Of a stretch of 64,000 nt of DNA, positions 1 through 12,725 are shown piece after piece. A model generated the notes under the pieces. That model worked only from the letters and a program-made list of their open reading frames with translations, searched no databases and was not told where the DNA came from. Numbering within the stretch: position 1 is the first letter of the stretch; each line of letters opens with the position of its first letter. The translations under genes and the position numbers were made by a program. Source of the DNA: Neodiprion pinetum (Eukaryota; Arthropoda; Insecta; Hymenoptera; Diprionidae); assembly GCF_021155775.2 (NCBI RefSeq), contig NC_060237.1, positions 2,420,501-2,484,500 of the forward strand, written 5' to 3'.

Positions 1-673
1 ACAAGAAAATTGAGAGCTTTTCGAAAACATTGATGAAATTGTTATGCCCATAACTTATAGGTACCTAAGGTATAAGCTCGAATTTCAGTTACACAGAGAT
101 ACTGCAGTTTTTATTTATTGCTCGGCGTGTAAAATATGACGTGATATAAATTACAATACATCGATCTAATTAAAAATGACGAGTCTATCTCCCCACTCCG
201 GGTACGTTAGTAAAGCCGAAAAGATAAAGCTACGACGAAATGGTGAACAAGGGAGAAGAATGATTGTACAATTAAAACAAAGACGATTAATTCGTGAGAA
301 CGATGACGTTTCATCAGGGAAACGACTAATATTTCACCTCGCCAAATTAAAGCCGATACTAGGATGCTAGGATATTAGGATGGGACGAAGAGGAGGCAGG
401 ATTTTGGTGGAAGCGAGGCACTCGCGTTAAAGTTTAAATTTATCTTTTTTTTTTTTCAAGCCGCAAGCATCAAGGCGTACGACCTGTTCCGATTCGTCAT
501 CTGTGTCCTACCCACTTAAATTTGATTTACCCAGAGATACTGTGGCGTTCAGGGTCCATTTTTTTACTCACTGTCGCTTTTTGCCTCATCCTCTTCTTCT
601 TCTTCTTCTTCTTCTTTGTTTGAAGAAACTTTGAGTTTACGGGTCTAAAGTTTCGCGGCACGAGTGTATCGGG

Positions 674-706
<33 letters not shown>

Positions 707-2431
707 GGTGAGAGTGAGAGGGGCGGGCTATCAAGGGGAGAGTAAAGTTGGTATTACTTGCGAGTTAAGATGCGGTAAAAGATTTTCAATACCGCCGCCC
801 TCTATCAGGAATTGTTTAACGTGCTCGAGTGTTAGCTGTCTGGAAATCTAGCGGGAATTCTGACAATAAGTTAACGAAGAACCGCGAGAGCGTATTTAAT
901 TAAACATGCAGAGCAATCTCATACAGCTTTCGCCGCTTTCGCCGCCGCGTTGAGAAACTTTGGAAAGCCGCGTTACATGCCTATATATGGAAAATTTCGT
1001 CTCGAGTAATTCGCATCAAGGGTTCGAAAATTTCGGCACTTTTTTTGCACGGAGAGGCGACCTTGTTCGGCAGGATTTTGTACCTATGTATTAGGTAAAA
1101 ACGTGGCTTGCCACGGATGGAAGCGGAAATAGAAGCCTAGGGGATGTTACAGCGGCCGGCAGAGGATCACGTTTTCCAATTGTTTGCTTACCGCGTTATT
1201 AGCGTGGGCGGTAGCAGAAAAAGCTCGCTTTCCTACATCTAGTCTCGTTTTTCCATCCAACTTTCTTTCTTGCCTGGACCAATAAATCCCGAGGTACTTC
1301 TTGCGAGGCGCGACGTATACTTTCGCGAATATCACGCTTAGCAAATACTTGCGAACCTACGTTACACCAAATACTCGAGTGGTATGCTCGTCTTTCCGAC
1401 GTGAGAGGGTAAGAGAAAAAAAAAAAAAAAAATACTGCCGTCGTGCGATTCGAAGATGAGGGAAGAATACGACAAGGAAATATATAGCAAAAATATGGAA
1501 AATTATTTGCTTGATTGGAAACAACGAGATTACGTATCTTCCTAACTCGAAAGTAACAACGTTTGTTTCCTCATCGACCGAGCTGAACGAAAGCATAATT
1601 TAGGTAAATAAAAAACGGAAACGATGTGATAAAATTGAATCGATGAACCGATTCGCTTCTTGTTTTAATTAACGCAAATTGCAATACTTTGGCCAACTTT
1701 TTTCCACTCCTTTGTTTTCTTTCGCGCTACACGGTGAGTCTTTATTTACCACGTCGTAAGATAATATTATTCCCGTGCCAAATTATATTCACCACTTAGC
1801 CGATGAAAAGTTCGTTGGGTAAAAACGCGTTGTAACGACGAAAGGTTTCCAACCGCTTGCCAGGAGTTGATTTTTATTTTCACTCTTCGTTTACGCGTCG
1901 CTGCTTATGAATTCGCACATCGATGCAACGCCTCTGGTATTCCCTTGGCTCTCGATTATTCCGCATTATAAATCCGTAGTCTATTTCTCTTTGAGTTACT
2001 CTTCGGAAATTTCTTCGCCGCCTTCGTAAAATAACGACATCTAAATGGCACGGCAACTTTGTCGATCCTAAAACGACTCCGGCAGATACGCGTCTTCTCA
2101 ACTTTATCTTTTCCCGCTTAAGCGCAAATCTCTACAATCTGAACAACCGCATCTCAACGAGCGGAGCCTCCGACGTAGGGACGTAAAATCATTGATAAAT
2201 CATCGCCAAAATCACTCTCTTTTAAGCCCTACGAGAATTTTTCTTCCCACTTATTAATCCCGCACCTTCTCCTAAGCCGGCTCCGACGAGGTTTCGAGGA
2301 GGACCGAATTCATACAGAGTTAATGAAAAGGCGAATTAGCGCCTCGGATCGGATATTTCACGTCGGCGTTAATCGCACGATGTGCAAAAGGAAGTGGAAT
2401 TAGGCAGCTTGAGTTTGACGTTGGCCCTCAC
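1..2431. other. Intron or downstream part of the receptor gene; no further exon seen
   Basis: This stretch lies downstream, in minus-strand sense, of the last visible exon of the Cys-loop receptor gene. That exon ends in a good donor, so this is probably a long intron continuing off the left edge. I looked on the minus strand for the next expected receptor exon (Cys-loop with a CPM-type motif) and did not find it. The longer open frames here have no recognisable protein content. Simple repeats are listed separately. Confidence 0.5.
591..706. repeat. TTC and GA microsatellites
   Basis: A TTC trinucleotide run occupies about 591-617 and a GA dinucleotide run about 673-706. Both are plain simple repeats in non-coding sequence. 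Confidence 0.9.
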
Positions 2432-4806
2432 CTCGAGCTGTAAAGCACCCTCCCGTCCTGATAAAGCCTGACGAATCTGTTCGGGCTTGTTATCGTGTGA
2501 AGGTAGCTCTGCTTCCCGTTGTAGAAATAGGTGTCGGGCTTCCATATCCTAGCGAGCATCGATATGCTCAGGGCCAGGGTCTCCTTACCGCCCTTAAACG
2601 CCAGCCGTCTGTCGACCCAGGACTGCCGGAAGTAGCAGTCCATAGAGTAGGTCTGCGCAAGGTGTACACGAATTTCACAAATTTCCACAAATTGATTATA
2701 AGCCAGGCAAGCGGTCGACGAAACGTGTCGCTCCGAAGCAGGAAGTATTATAATATTAAGGAGCGGACGTATCAAGACTCCGCGTTACAAAAGTGGACCA
2801 AATTTTGGTCAAAAGTTTGCAGTACCAATAGCGCCGCTCGTAGCGCTGGTATCGTTTGTTCCGATGCGTCTGATGGATGGCAACGCCAATAAACCGTCAA
2901 ACTTCTGCGCGCGCATACTCCCGATGGAACATACGAAGCCAGCGCTGTGAGCGGCGCTATCGGTACTACGAACTTTGTACAGGAATCTGTTCCACTTTTG
3001 CCATCCGACGTATAATAAGCGAGATATGTCTCCTCCCTAATACCAAGGTCCGTGTAAACAGACGAGTGGATAGAGGAAGGTCTTCGCAGGAGGAATATTC
3101 CGAAGGGTTGTTAATTGGTTTTTTTCTTCTTCTTTGAATCAAGTTTCAAGAATCAAAACTTACACATTGTACAGAAAATGGAACAAACATGGCAAACAGG
3201 CAAAGACCTTCCCTTGTCCACTCGTCTAATCTACGGACCCCTTGCCTGATGTTACTTCCTTCTTCGAAGTACCGGCAATCTCACCATGTCGACTTCGGAG
3301 ATGGGTCCCATGCTGCGCACCATGATGTCGACTTCCACCGTCGCCGGAGGGCCGCCGAAATCCGGGCGAACACTGTTGTCGTATCCCCGCAGCAGGTTGT
3401 CGAGAAGCTCGGAAATGTTGCCGTGGTTGTTGCTCTGGGTTCGCTGTTTCCTCTGCAACGACGGTTTCGAGCCGGCGACAGCTCTGCGAAGAGAATAATC
3501 CCCGATAAAACTTCGCAGGGACGTTTCTATCGCGAGCTCGTCGCTCTCGTTTTTTACGAGAACAATCTGCAGGCGTGCGGAGTAACGAGAAAACGAGCAG
3601 AAAAACACTAGAGAAATTTGAACAAATATTGGGAAGGCACAGGGTGAAGGGGGAACAGGGGAATATCTGCGGAAATTTTCCTCGCCTAGAACCGCGCGGC
3701 GAGCTTGAGCTTTGCGTTATAGACCGACGGATTCGGTGAATCGAGTGGCCTGGTTGCTCAGTTGGATTTTCTGGCATCGGACCACGCCGCGCCGTCTCTC
3801 CGTATTCTGGATATCGGATTTCAGCTCTTCGGCATGCCTCCGTGCGTTTCCGCAGCCTGCCGCATGTAAAACTCGTGTCGTGGATTTGCTGGGAGAAAAA
3901 GAAAGAGGATAAGGGAAAAAAGAAGAGGGAAGGAAATACCGGAACCTTCGCACTAATATGCAAAAGAAGCGACAACCGTGCGAGATGAACAATTTAATTA
4001 ATTAAAACGAAGTTATCCGTGATTCCCCAAATTCGGACTCGATATTACAGCTGTCGAAATGAATTTCTACTCGCACCAACAAATTACCGAGCTTTTGTAT
4101 CCACGCATCGACAAAGCATCGCTCCGAGATGAAATGGGATCGGTGAACGGCGGCGTGAAAAATCCGCACGAAGAATCGTTTGGAATTTCATTCTAAACGA
4201 TGTTCAGTCCGCGTTTTTTTACCTCGCAGTTTGAATTCTCAGGATCGACAATGCGGTGACCTGATTCTCTCTTATTTTTCGCCAATTTTTTTTTTTTTCG
4301 CACACGGACGCGTCGTTTGGCTACCCTGTTTCGCTTCCACCTCCCATGAAATTAGGTTTACTAATTCTTCCGGCAGTTCTTCGCAGAGTTTTAATCTCGT
4401 CATTGAAAAGTTGGAGCTTTTCCGAGGTTCGGAAAATTCGGCTAGTCGGAAAGTCGCGAGATCAGGTAGGTATGTACGTACATCAACGTAAGGCTAGGCT
4501 GGATTTTAAAACGTCAAATGGAGGGAGACGAGGAAAAAAAATCGACGCGCCAAGTCGCGATTTGTTTGCGAGGAATTATACCCTGAGAAGTGTGCAGCTG
4601 CAAAAGCGACGAGTCGTTAATACCGAAGCTCGTTTGTCGTCTCGCTTAATTACCCATCTCGCGCCGTGTAAACTTATACCGATATATCATACATATTATT
4701 ATCAACTCGCCGTGTCTCGAGACTCGGTTAATTGAACGTATACTCACAGAAACGACGCGTAGGTTGTCAGGAGGTTCGCAATTGCTAGGAGGGCAAGTTT
4801 CCTCAT
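2432..4806 (-). CDS. Cys-loop ligand-gated ion channel subunit (GRD/CG8916-like), 5' three coding exons, partial
   Basis: Three minus-strand exons join in phase. Exon 1 (4748-4806) starts MRKLALLAIANLL, a signal peptide, and ends at a GTGAGT donor. Exon 2 (3285-3483) follows a strong acceptor (TTATTCTCTTCGCAG) and encodes a region with ISELLDNLLRGYDNS, PDFGGPP and MVRSMGPISEVDM. Exon 3 (2432-2652) encodes MDCYFRQSWVDRRL, MLARIWKPDTYFYNGK and DGRVLYSS, ending at a GTGAGG donor. These are hallmark extracellular ligand-binding blocks of insect GABA/glycine-like receptor subunits, closest in memory to Drosophila GRD and CG8916. The family forms pentameric anion channels in the plasma membrane. 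The Cys-loop itself and the four membrane helices would lie left of the window. Exon 3 ends with two bases of a split Arg/Ser codon. Subtype is inferred. Confidence 0.88.
2788..3001. repeat. Short inverted-repeat element (MITE-like) in receptor intron 2
   Basis: The two ends form long imperfect inverted repeats. The left arm contains AAAAGTGG..., AGTACCAATAGCGCCGCTC and AGCGCTGG. The right arm contains the reverse complement of these with a few changes (CCAGCGCT, GAGCGGCGCTATCGGTACT, CCACTTTTG). The centre is about 40 bp. It lies in the receptor intron and has no coding capacity of its own; the open frames crossing it are incidental. No target duplication was identified with confidence. Confidence 0.7.
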
Positions 4807-6380
4807 GATTTTCGCATCGAGTCGGCCTGCATTTCCTTCACTTATTATTATCCACACTTCGTCCTCCTCGTCCTCGTCCCCGCCGCCGTCATCTTCCTCC
4901 TCCTCCCGCTCCTCCTCCCTCGGCGTGAATCTGCAACAGTGAAAATTTTAGCGATAAAACCTAGTTTTTGCACAATCCGTCATCCCACAGGTAGGTAAAC
5001 GCATCAAACCGAGCACACGCGTGTCGAGTCAAAGTGGAGTAACTCGATTTACGTGAACTTTGTTACCCCGTGCTTCACCGGCAACGAGGGTAATAATTGA
5101 GCGGAATTCAAAGAGGGCTCTGAAGCCTGAAAAACCAAGTTAGCAAATCAAGAGCCTCGGCTTTCGATGTTATCGCAGCACAAGGTACGATCCGATTCAA
5201 CCCTTACGTAATACCGAGAGCGGTATCGCTGTTCGTTGCATAACGAGCATTTGAATAATTCGAGGATATTTCCAATGAAAAACAATTTCTGCTGGTATTC
5301 TAAATTATACCCATCGTTATCGGGTATTTGAATATTCCCGAGTTTCCCCGAGTTACGAATTCAGCCGCGTCAATTCGAAATAATCGCCAGCAATCGGGCA
5401 GGACGGGTGAAAAATATTGACGTTTTCGTAATCAGCGATAGTGATTCAATAATGACAATGCGCGCATCGCGAATGCATAAGGGGTTTGGGGAGGGGGAGT
5501 GGATTTTGCATCAGGTCACGCTCGGCTTGTCAAAGCCAGTCATTCGTTCCCGCGGGATGAAAATCAACAAATCACCAGATCCGTATCCCGCTCATTTGTT
5601 ACTCGTTGCAGTTCCCGGTGTGCGTATCTGCTGCAGTATGTCATGCGAAACGATTCCGTTCAAATATTGAAGGAAAGGGTTTTTTTAAAGTGGAAAAAAC
5701 CAAACGATCGATCACGCAAATCGTAGAGAGAAAAAAAAAAATAAATAAAAAAAACAAGCAAAGTATCCGAGCGGCGTCGAAATCGGGACAAACGAATCGC
5801 GGGTTATTTGACAGAAGAGTCCCCAGGCAACGTGGAAAAACAACCGTTCATTTTCTGTGAAAAATTGAAGGAAATTTTCGGGAATATGTGCTTTCATTGA
5901 ATACCATCAAATTCCGGTTTTATGAAAATTACGCGACATTTTTATCGCACAATCGCCTGGATTTCCTCGTCCTCGATTCGCATCCCGGCAGAATATTTTC
6001 GGTGATATCAAATTTGCCCGTAGCCTCCAGTGATTCAGGTAAAGTGTCTCTCGGTTTCGCAGCGTTAAAAATCTTTTCTCGGACGATTTTATTCTTCTTC
6101 CTCTGTCGAACTAAGATCAAAAACTTTCGCTCAAGTGAACCGCGGCAAGAGAAGCAAGACAAAATTAAAAAAAAAATTAAAATAAAAATCTTCGTTCTTT
6201 TACCAACCATTGCCCGTATCCTCACATTTTCCAATTACAAAATAAACCTTGAAACGTGTTGTATATAGAGAGTGGAAAAAAAAAAGTTCCCAGATTAATA
6301 ACATATCTTCAATTTTCCCTAGAATATTTACGTAACCTCGGAACGTTGCTAAAGTGAGAATTCCAGTGCCGCGAAAGGTT

Positions 6381-6415
<35 letters not shown>

Positions 6416-6673
6416 CGTATACGCACGTGTATGGCATCGTGCGCCTCGCTGCACGGTGAAACTGTTTTACATGTTACTCAACACCGGTCGTGTAGACGGG
6501 TCGAAAATGCGGTAGAAGATGATGCATAGGAATTAAAAATTATTCAAATCCGTGCTTCCGCAGCCGATCCGAGTTTCCACCGCGTGATGCTGGCCGCGTG
6601 ACGATCCGGACAGTCAGCCAGCGATCCCGTAGATCGTACGAAGATCGCGCGGCCGATCCAGAGTCGAGGCGAG
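4807..6673. other. Intergenic spacer between divergent genes
   Basis: This 1.9-kb spacer separates the minus-strand receptor gene from the plus-strand H15 gene, so both promoters or 5' untranslated exons may lie here. It contains a CCT/CTC-rich tract around 4860-4925 and the TTA microsatellite at 6381-6413. The open frames on both strands are lysine/phenylalanine-rich translations of A/T-rich sequence and were not accepted as genes. Confidence 0.5.
6381..6413. repeat. TTA/ATT microsatellite
   Basis: A run of about ten ATT units upstream of the H15 gene, in non-coding sequence. The poly-Asn translation seen on the minus strand is an artefact of it. Confidence 0.92.
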
Positions 6674-8439
6674 ATGGTTCGGGCTTCGAACCCCCGGCTG
6701 ATGGCCCGGGTCCTGGAGGCCGTCAAGCACCTCGGCGAAGGGCGAGGATCCTCGGCTAAACAAGTCCTCGAGGTGCTTCTCAGGCAGGCGAACGACGACC
6801 CGCCGACTAGAAACCTCGCGATGCAGGTCACTGATTGCTCTCTAATTTACCCACACAATCGACTAGCATCTCGACAAAAACACCCGACCCCGAGATCGGA
6901 CGAGTTGCGGAACCTTCAAAGCAGTTCCTCCGGCATCAGATTATAATTTTGCGAAAACTCGCCTCTCCGGTTATCGTCGACAGTCTGATGGAATTCTTTT
7001 GTGCCATTTCTTTCCTCCAAAAAGCTCTTGGAATTTCTGTTACATCGCTTGAGAAATCGCTGTTAGGGCACTTTTCCGATTTTTATACGTTCCGTGTTCG
7101 ATTTCCTTGTTTATTTAAATAATTGATTTTTCACTCACAGAAATTCGACCGATTTTCAAAAAGCTTCCAAACACGAGATCGGAGAATAATGTTTAATAGA
7201 AACTTGACGCGTCCGCAGGTTCATCGAGCCCTGAAAAATGCGGTTACGGCGGGTCTCCTGCAGTTGCGTAGCGGGCGATACAAGATGCTGATACCTTTGA
7301 AAACGGGCGTGAAGAACCGTTCCGGAAGCGGGAAAGCGGTCAAACCGAGAACCGGAAATCCGGCAGCTGCAGGAAGGAAAAATGAGGATATTGAAAAAGC
7401 GACAGATTCACCGAGTCCGCAAGCTCACGACGCTCGTCCAAAGAAGAGGTGCGAATTGTTTGTTCGTTCGATCAAACGAACGGACAAATTTAACAGTTTG
7501 TATGAGAAAAGCTGCGGCTAACCGGTTTTCAATGATTCGCTTCAGATGTTCGCACTGCAAAAAGCACAAGCGAAGATCGAGCAAGCGTCACAGAAAGCGA
7601 AGCTCGCGGAGGCGAAGACGTCCTACGAGACAGGCGAGGGAACGAGAGTCCCGGAAACGTCGTCGTCAGGGTGACGAGGAGGTTTCGACGCGGCCGGACC
7701 GACACCGAAAATCGGACTCTCCCGGTGCCCGAACGGTTCCTGGTAACGGGCACAAGTCCGAGAAGCTGGGCAAGAAGAGGAGGAAGTTGGACCAGGAGAA
7801 CAACGGGCAGGATTACGAAACCCACGATTCCGTAATCAGGAATCGATCACCCTCGTCTTCCGGGTCCGAGGGCGAGAAAGACGAGCCTCAAAAAACCACG
7901 AGGGAGAAACTGAGCTCAGCAGGTAAGGAGGTCGATTCGATAAGTCGAGAAACAGAAGTTTGGCAATATACGTACACTGATATCCAAGTATGTTTTTAGT
8001 TACATTGAAGTTCGCACCATTAAATTTATCGCATAGGTAGGAAATTTCATTCCTATCGTCTCTTTTGAACCTCTTTTTTGTTGAAACTGTTGAAAAATAA
8101 AAAAAAAAAAAAAATCACTTCATAATATCTGGAGCGATTTTGTCAGGCCGTAAAAGAGACTCCTCGTCTCATCGAAGAGGCCCAAACGTGCGAAGAAGGA
8201 GTTCGATGAGAGGAACACGCTCGCCTCGGCGAACCGGAGGATCGCATCAGGGGGGATCTAATCACCGCTGCACGATGGATGCGGATGCATGCGAAGACGG
8301 GGGGATGGATCGCTGCGACGACGAGACGCAGGGTGAGAATGTTCACGATAATTCGGACGAAACGATCGACGTTGAAAAAGACGCGGCAGCGGCAGCGGCC
8401 CGAAACTTGCGGAACAGCGGCAGCGACGACAGTCTTTAG
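6674..8439 (+). CDS. H15 (linker histone H1/H5) domain protein with basic Ser/Arg-rich tail
   Basis: Four exons join in phase: 6674-6826, 7219-7448, 7546-7922 and 8147-8439, giving 350 residues. Residues about 6-75 resemble the H1/H5 globular domain: three helices with the hallmark third-helix region (NLAMQVHRALKNAVTAGLLQ, spanning the exon 1-2 join) and a final beta wing RSGRYKML. The rest is a long tail, first Arg/Lys/Ser-rich (RRSSKRHRKRSSRRRRRPTR), then acidic-serine and polyalanine stretches ending RNSGSDDSL. The family binds nucleosomal linker DNA in the nucleus. Introns and such a tail are unlike replication-dependent H1 and suggest a variant or chromatin-associated H15 protein. The exon 2 acceptor has a weak pyrimidine tract; an in-frame acceptor at 7140 would insert 26 residues into helix 3, so 7219 was preferred. 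A polyadenylation signal AATAAA lies at 8812. Confidence 0.72.
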
Positions 8440-10299
8440 ATTTAAAAGATTTTTGAGAAGAGAGGGAGAGACGAAAATATATTAGGAGACTGAAACCCAT
8501 CGGAGGACAAAAGAAGGAAATCGAAAATTTGGAAAACGTTGCGAGCTTGCAGGATCATTAGTGCCTAATTTGTTCGAATTGATCGTAGATCGTGAAGCGT
8601 CGATCTTTCTACACCGTCTTATGATAATAATTATTTACTTTTTGTCATTTACATACGAAACATAGTCGTCCCGTTTTCATACGCATGCCGAATGTATATA
8701 CATGTATTTATATGTACCCCCCTTGTGGAAATATATATCTATAACATATATAAAAACATGCGACGATCCGTGTGACTAGAGATTTGACTAGATTTGACTC
8801 GGTCTCCGACTAATAAAAGTTTTCCGTCATATTAGTCCGGATCGTCGAAGTTGCTCCCAATTTACACCCTATAGATATATGATAAATTATATCGCGTGTA
8901 CTTTTGTCCCCGAGCTTTCGCTTCGCGCAGAGACATCCCCGAGTGCTTCATAACTCCAAACATGTATAATCGGACACGAACGCGATGTGGATGTGCATGT
9001 TGTTTCCCTCATTTCTCGCTCGATCGGTTGAATTATTGTTATTATTATATTCGCCCGAACGTGTCAAGAGCGACAAGAAGTTTCAGTTATTTCAGCAACA
9101 TTTCGGGGAACGTTCTATAACGAATACGTATACATACTTATACCCGTACACATTGTATACATATACGTACACGAAAATCTACCAGCAAAACTGTACGCCC
9201 TACAAATACTATGACCATTGTTTTAATTATCACATGTGATTGGACCAAGTACGTACCTATCCTTTCGTTATCAATCACCGTCGTTATTTATTGACCAAGA
9301 TTTTAACCTCATCCCAAGGATACAGATAATCAAGTGTTATCAATATTTCTGTCCCATGGTATCAATTTCAGTGGAAACTACTTACATAAGAATTGTGGGA
9401 GGGGTTCAAGAGTCTTTGATAATAACCTTACGTAATTTGTGAAAGACCTCGTATCGGTTGTAGAAAGTACGTACATTCGACGACGGATAAAACCGGAAAT
9501 CATGATTTATTTATTCCACAGGAAGAATTGTTATCTTTTTTTCAAAACAGTCGTATCAAATATGTATACAATTTTTGAGCGGATTCGAAATTTTCGGTGA
9601 TTCTAAAAACTCAGCGAATATACCTATATACATCGTATTACACCTGTAGACGTGAATATGTTGGATTGCATATAACATGCGTGAGGCAAAGTGAAAAAAA
9701 AAAAAAAACTATCCTCTAGCTAATTCTCAATTTTAATAAATGCAAACAAGAGAGAAAAAGAGAGAAAAAAAAAACCGGAGCAAGTTGGCTCAAAGAGGAA
9801 ATTTCGGGATTCCCTAATGAAAATCCATTAATTCTCCGCAACACGTCCTGCAAACACGTCAAAGAAATTTTTAATATCACGTCTTACTTTTCACACGATT
9901 CCGTTATATTAAAGTAAATATTTTCCTGTTTATCAACACTCTCATTATCACCAGTTTTTCATGGAAAATATTCAATAAACATGGGGAATTAGAAATTTTC
10001 GCGGGGAGTAGAAATTTAATTCATGATTTAGGTAATATAATAATTATACGCATTCACCTCTCCTTTTTTTTTATAAACCGCTCAAATTACAATTTATCGG
10101 AAAGGGAAACGATTCGCAAAGAATTTGTTTTTTATCAACGTACTTCTATCTTATGTGTTTATATACTTATAAATAGTTCCGGCATCTCGTTAGCGACGCG
10201 CACATTGTGCAAAATATAAAACGTGTGTGATTTCACGAGGGTGAGAAGACGTCCCTGTATGGAATTCCCACCGGGGGGATAAGATTGAAAGGAAGATCT
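8440..10299. other. 3' UTR of the H15 gene, then intergenic DNA
   Basis: The first 400 bases are probably the 3' untranslated region of the H15 gene, ending near the AATAAA at 8812. The remainder is A/T-rich with short homopolymer runs (for example around 9690 and 9760). No gene was recognised. Confidence 0.5.
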
Positions 10300-10330
10300 T
10301 ATAAAACGACGCTCTCGAGTTAGTCAGTCA
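10300..10330 (+). promoter_or_regulatory. Candidate TATA plus initiator core promoter
   Basis: TATAAAA at 10300-10306 is followed 24 bases after its start by TCAGTCAGTTCG, which matches the arthropod TCAGT initiator twice. About 290 bases downstream, ATG at 10613 opens a tiny exon of four codons ended by a GTAAGT donor, a layout seen in some insect cuticle and secreted-protein genes. No following exon was recognised, so the gene itself is not supported. Confidence 0.4.
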
Positions 10331-11082
10331 GTTCGTTCGTACGTACGTTTGTTCGTTATCGGCAGACGCTGTAATCACCCTCATATTTCAGTTCGTCGTC
10401 GCCGCCATCGCGTCTCTTCGTCAATCTCCCTGCAGGGAGCGAGCGAGATAGAAATATTTCATTCCTCCACCGCCAGCTGCCCCGATTTTTGTCCCAAGAA
10501 GGAAATAACCCGCGTTTCCGTTCGTTCAATTTTTGACCTCTCCTGTAATACGTAGCTCACGATCAAACTTACACCCGGACGTTCGAATATAATTGTTACA
10601 CTCGACAGAGAAATGTTGGGGATTTGTAAGTTACGCAATTGTAGGTAATTCTGAATTCGGCATGAAGTCTGCAGTAAAATAAGAAAGCCTGAACTGACCG
10701 TATTGGGTGTTGAAACTACAAGTAATACGCAAGATTCACGTGAAATAATTGTACCTACGAGATAGAGATATCTGAAACAGCGGCGTTATTGTACAACGAT
10801 TATCAATTGATCGTGATAAAAAATACGTGTGTATTGTGAAACGATAATTTCACGATATCGATCACGTTTAATTGTGAGAATAAAGTCAACATTTGACTGT
10901 AACAATTATTAATTCTGGCGCAAATTAAATAACGGATAACTTGAAACGATTAATCAACTCTTACTGTAAGAGAGACAGGATTATACTACCAATTCTGTAA
11001 TTCTACTCTCGAATCCAGAATCTATGTGATTAGACTGATCAGCTGCACGATATGGAGAGTATACTGATCTGATCGATTCGTA

Positions 11083-11260
11083 CGAGGTTAAAGTTAGAAA
11101 CGTTATCGGAAAAACTCTATATTTTCTTAATTTAACAACGATTTTGAAGGAACCAAGATTTCGAAATATGAGAATGTTTTGTTTTATTATGGTTTACCGA
11201 ATTTCAGACAATTCCAAAATCGCGAAATAACGGCTTGTCCTCAGCATAAGAAAAAATAAA
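11083..11260. repeat. Diverged copy of the 45.4-kb MITE family
   Basis: Starting at GAGGTTAAAGTTAGAAACGTTATC and running to about CTCAGCATAAG, this stretch aligns with 45.41-45.60 kb over nearly its whole length, sharing blocks such as TTTGTTTTATTATGGT and GAATTTCAGA. The right terminal repeat is not preserved here, so it is an older or truncated copy. Confidence 0.65.
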
Positions 11261-12418
11261 ATGTAGATTTTACATACCCTGTGGTGAATATATGGAGAAC
11301 ACTTTTTTGGATTGAAATCTAGGTACATTAATTGTAGTAGATCTATCAAAGCATATTTTAAATCTTACCATTGGTTTTGCAACTCTTATCATACGATTTG
11401 TAAATCATGCCAAAATTGCTGTAGATTCAACTCCAAAAAAATGCTCTCCGTAATATATTTATCACAGGAGATGTAAAATCTTGTACAATATTTTTCTTTT
11501 AGTGTGTAATCCGATGGTATTATTCGTGCTCCAAGTATGCGAAGATAACGAGTCGTATTGAATAGCCGACTGCGCTAATTGATGCAAGTTTATCGAGATC
11601 GTTTTGCGAGTATCATCGACACGTCGCAATTGATTGGTTTGCACTTAGTTCTTATCGTACGCACACTGTATTGAACGGTATTAAATTAACCCGCTCGGTT
11701 TGCCCGCGATAATGCGTTTTCAACTGTAACACGTGCGAGGGGTGGATGAATTCCATTTTAGGGATTAACGAAAGTTGTAAGCTGAAAAAATACCCGATAA
11801 TACCCGGAGTGGCACGTCACGTAAAAAATTGGAAACACATTGCGGACATTCGGTGTATTTTGATTCTAGAATGAATCTATGTAATAATCACAGATGGCTG
11901 ATACGTGAGAATCCGCAGGTATTTTAAAATCGATTAGTTTCACTCGCAATCAAACGGATGATAAATCGAATTATACATCCCTTCGTTAATTCATGAAACT
12001 AATTTTCCCCTCGTTCCTATATTCTACATCGTAACGAAATTATCAGCTAAGCATGAACCACTGAAAATTTTGAACCGTCAATTCGTCTCGTGTTTGCGAG
12101 TAATTTTTTCCATCGGATAAAAATTTAAAAAAAAAAAAAATAAATAATCTTTACTCTTACCAGAGAAGAGATGTATTCTCGAAAGCTGGAATCACTCGTT
12201 TTTATTATCTGCACTTGGACGAAGTCAACTGCAAGAGGTCCGTACACAGACCGGTGAATTTTTCCACAAAAGTCACAAAGAAACCATCATTTAATTTTAC
12301 CACTGCGGCTGCACTTCGTTAATATAAAAACGAAACTGTACAAGGCAGGCTAACCAGAGATAATGCTGACAAAAAAAAATAAAAAATAAATAAATAAATG
12401 AAATAAAATAAAAAAAAA

Positions 12419-12446
12419 ACCACACACACACACACACACACACACA
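12419..12446. repeat. CA microsatellite
   Basis: A CA dinucleotide run directly follows a tract of A-rich tetranucleotide repeats (about 12368-12420). Non-coding. Confidence 0.9.
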
Positions 12447-12706
12447 GAGGCACACACAATTTGCACGCAAAGGGAGAATTCCGTCGCACTAATTGACCGA
12501 TAAATCAATCAATCAATTGAATAATCCGCACGATTATCGGCTTACAGGAGATTCGTGGGAAATGAAATGGTCAGGGAAAAATTCTTCATCCTTACGCCGA
12601 TTCGCGTAGGGTTTCTACAATATTGCGAAAAGCACGTGGCCGCGCCACGACGCGCACTGACGATCGGTCCCTGACAGCTGTTGGCCGGGGGTTGGGGTTG
12701 TCGCAA

Positions 12707-12725
12707 CCCCCCCCCCCCCCCCCCC
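12707..12725. repeat. Poly-C tract
   Basis: Nineteen consecutive C followed by interrupted C-rich sequence to about 12747. The glycine-rich minus-strand translation over it is not a gene. Confidence 0.9.

Noticed and set aside
3226..3975. A 249-codon minus-strand open frame over the receptor exon 2 area
   Set aside because: It runs in the wrong frame across exon 2 and both introns, and its Arg/Ser/Pro-rich translation has no domain. The receptor frame explains the conserved part.
6200..6454. Poly-Asn minus-strand frame
   Set aside because: It is the translation of the TTA microsatellite.
7546..7674. Second reading frame starting with ATG at 7546 in the H15 gene
   Set aside because: It gives a short Ala/Lys/Glu peptide that stops after about 42 codons; the other frame stays open to the next donor and joins in phase on both sides.
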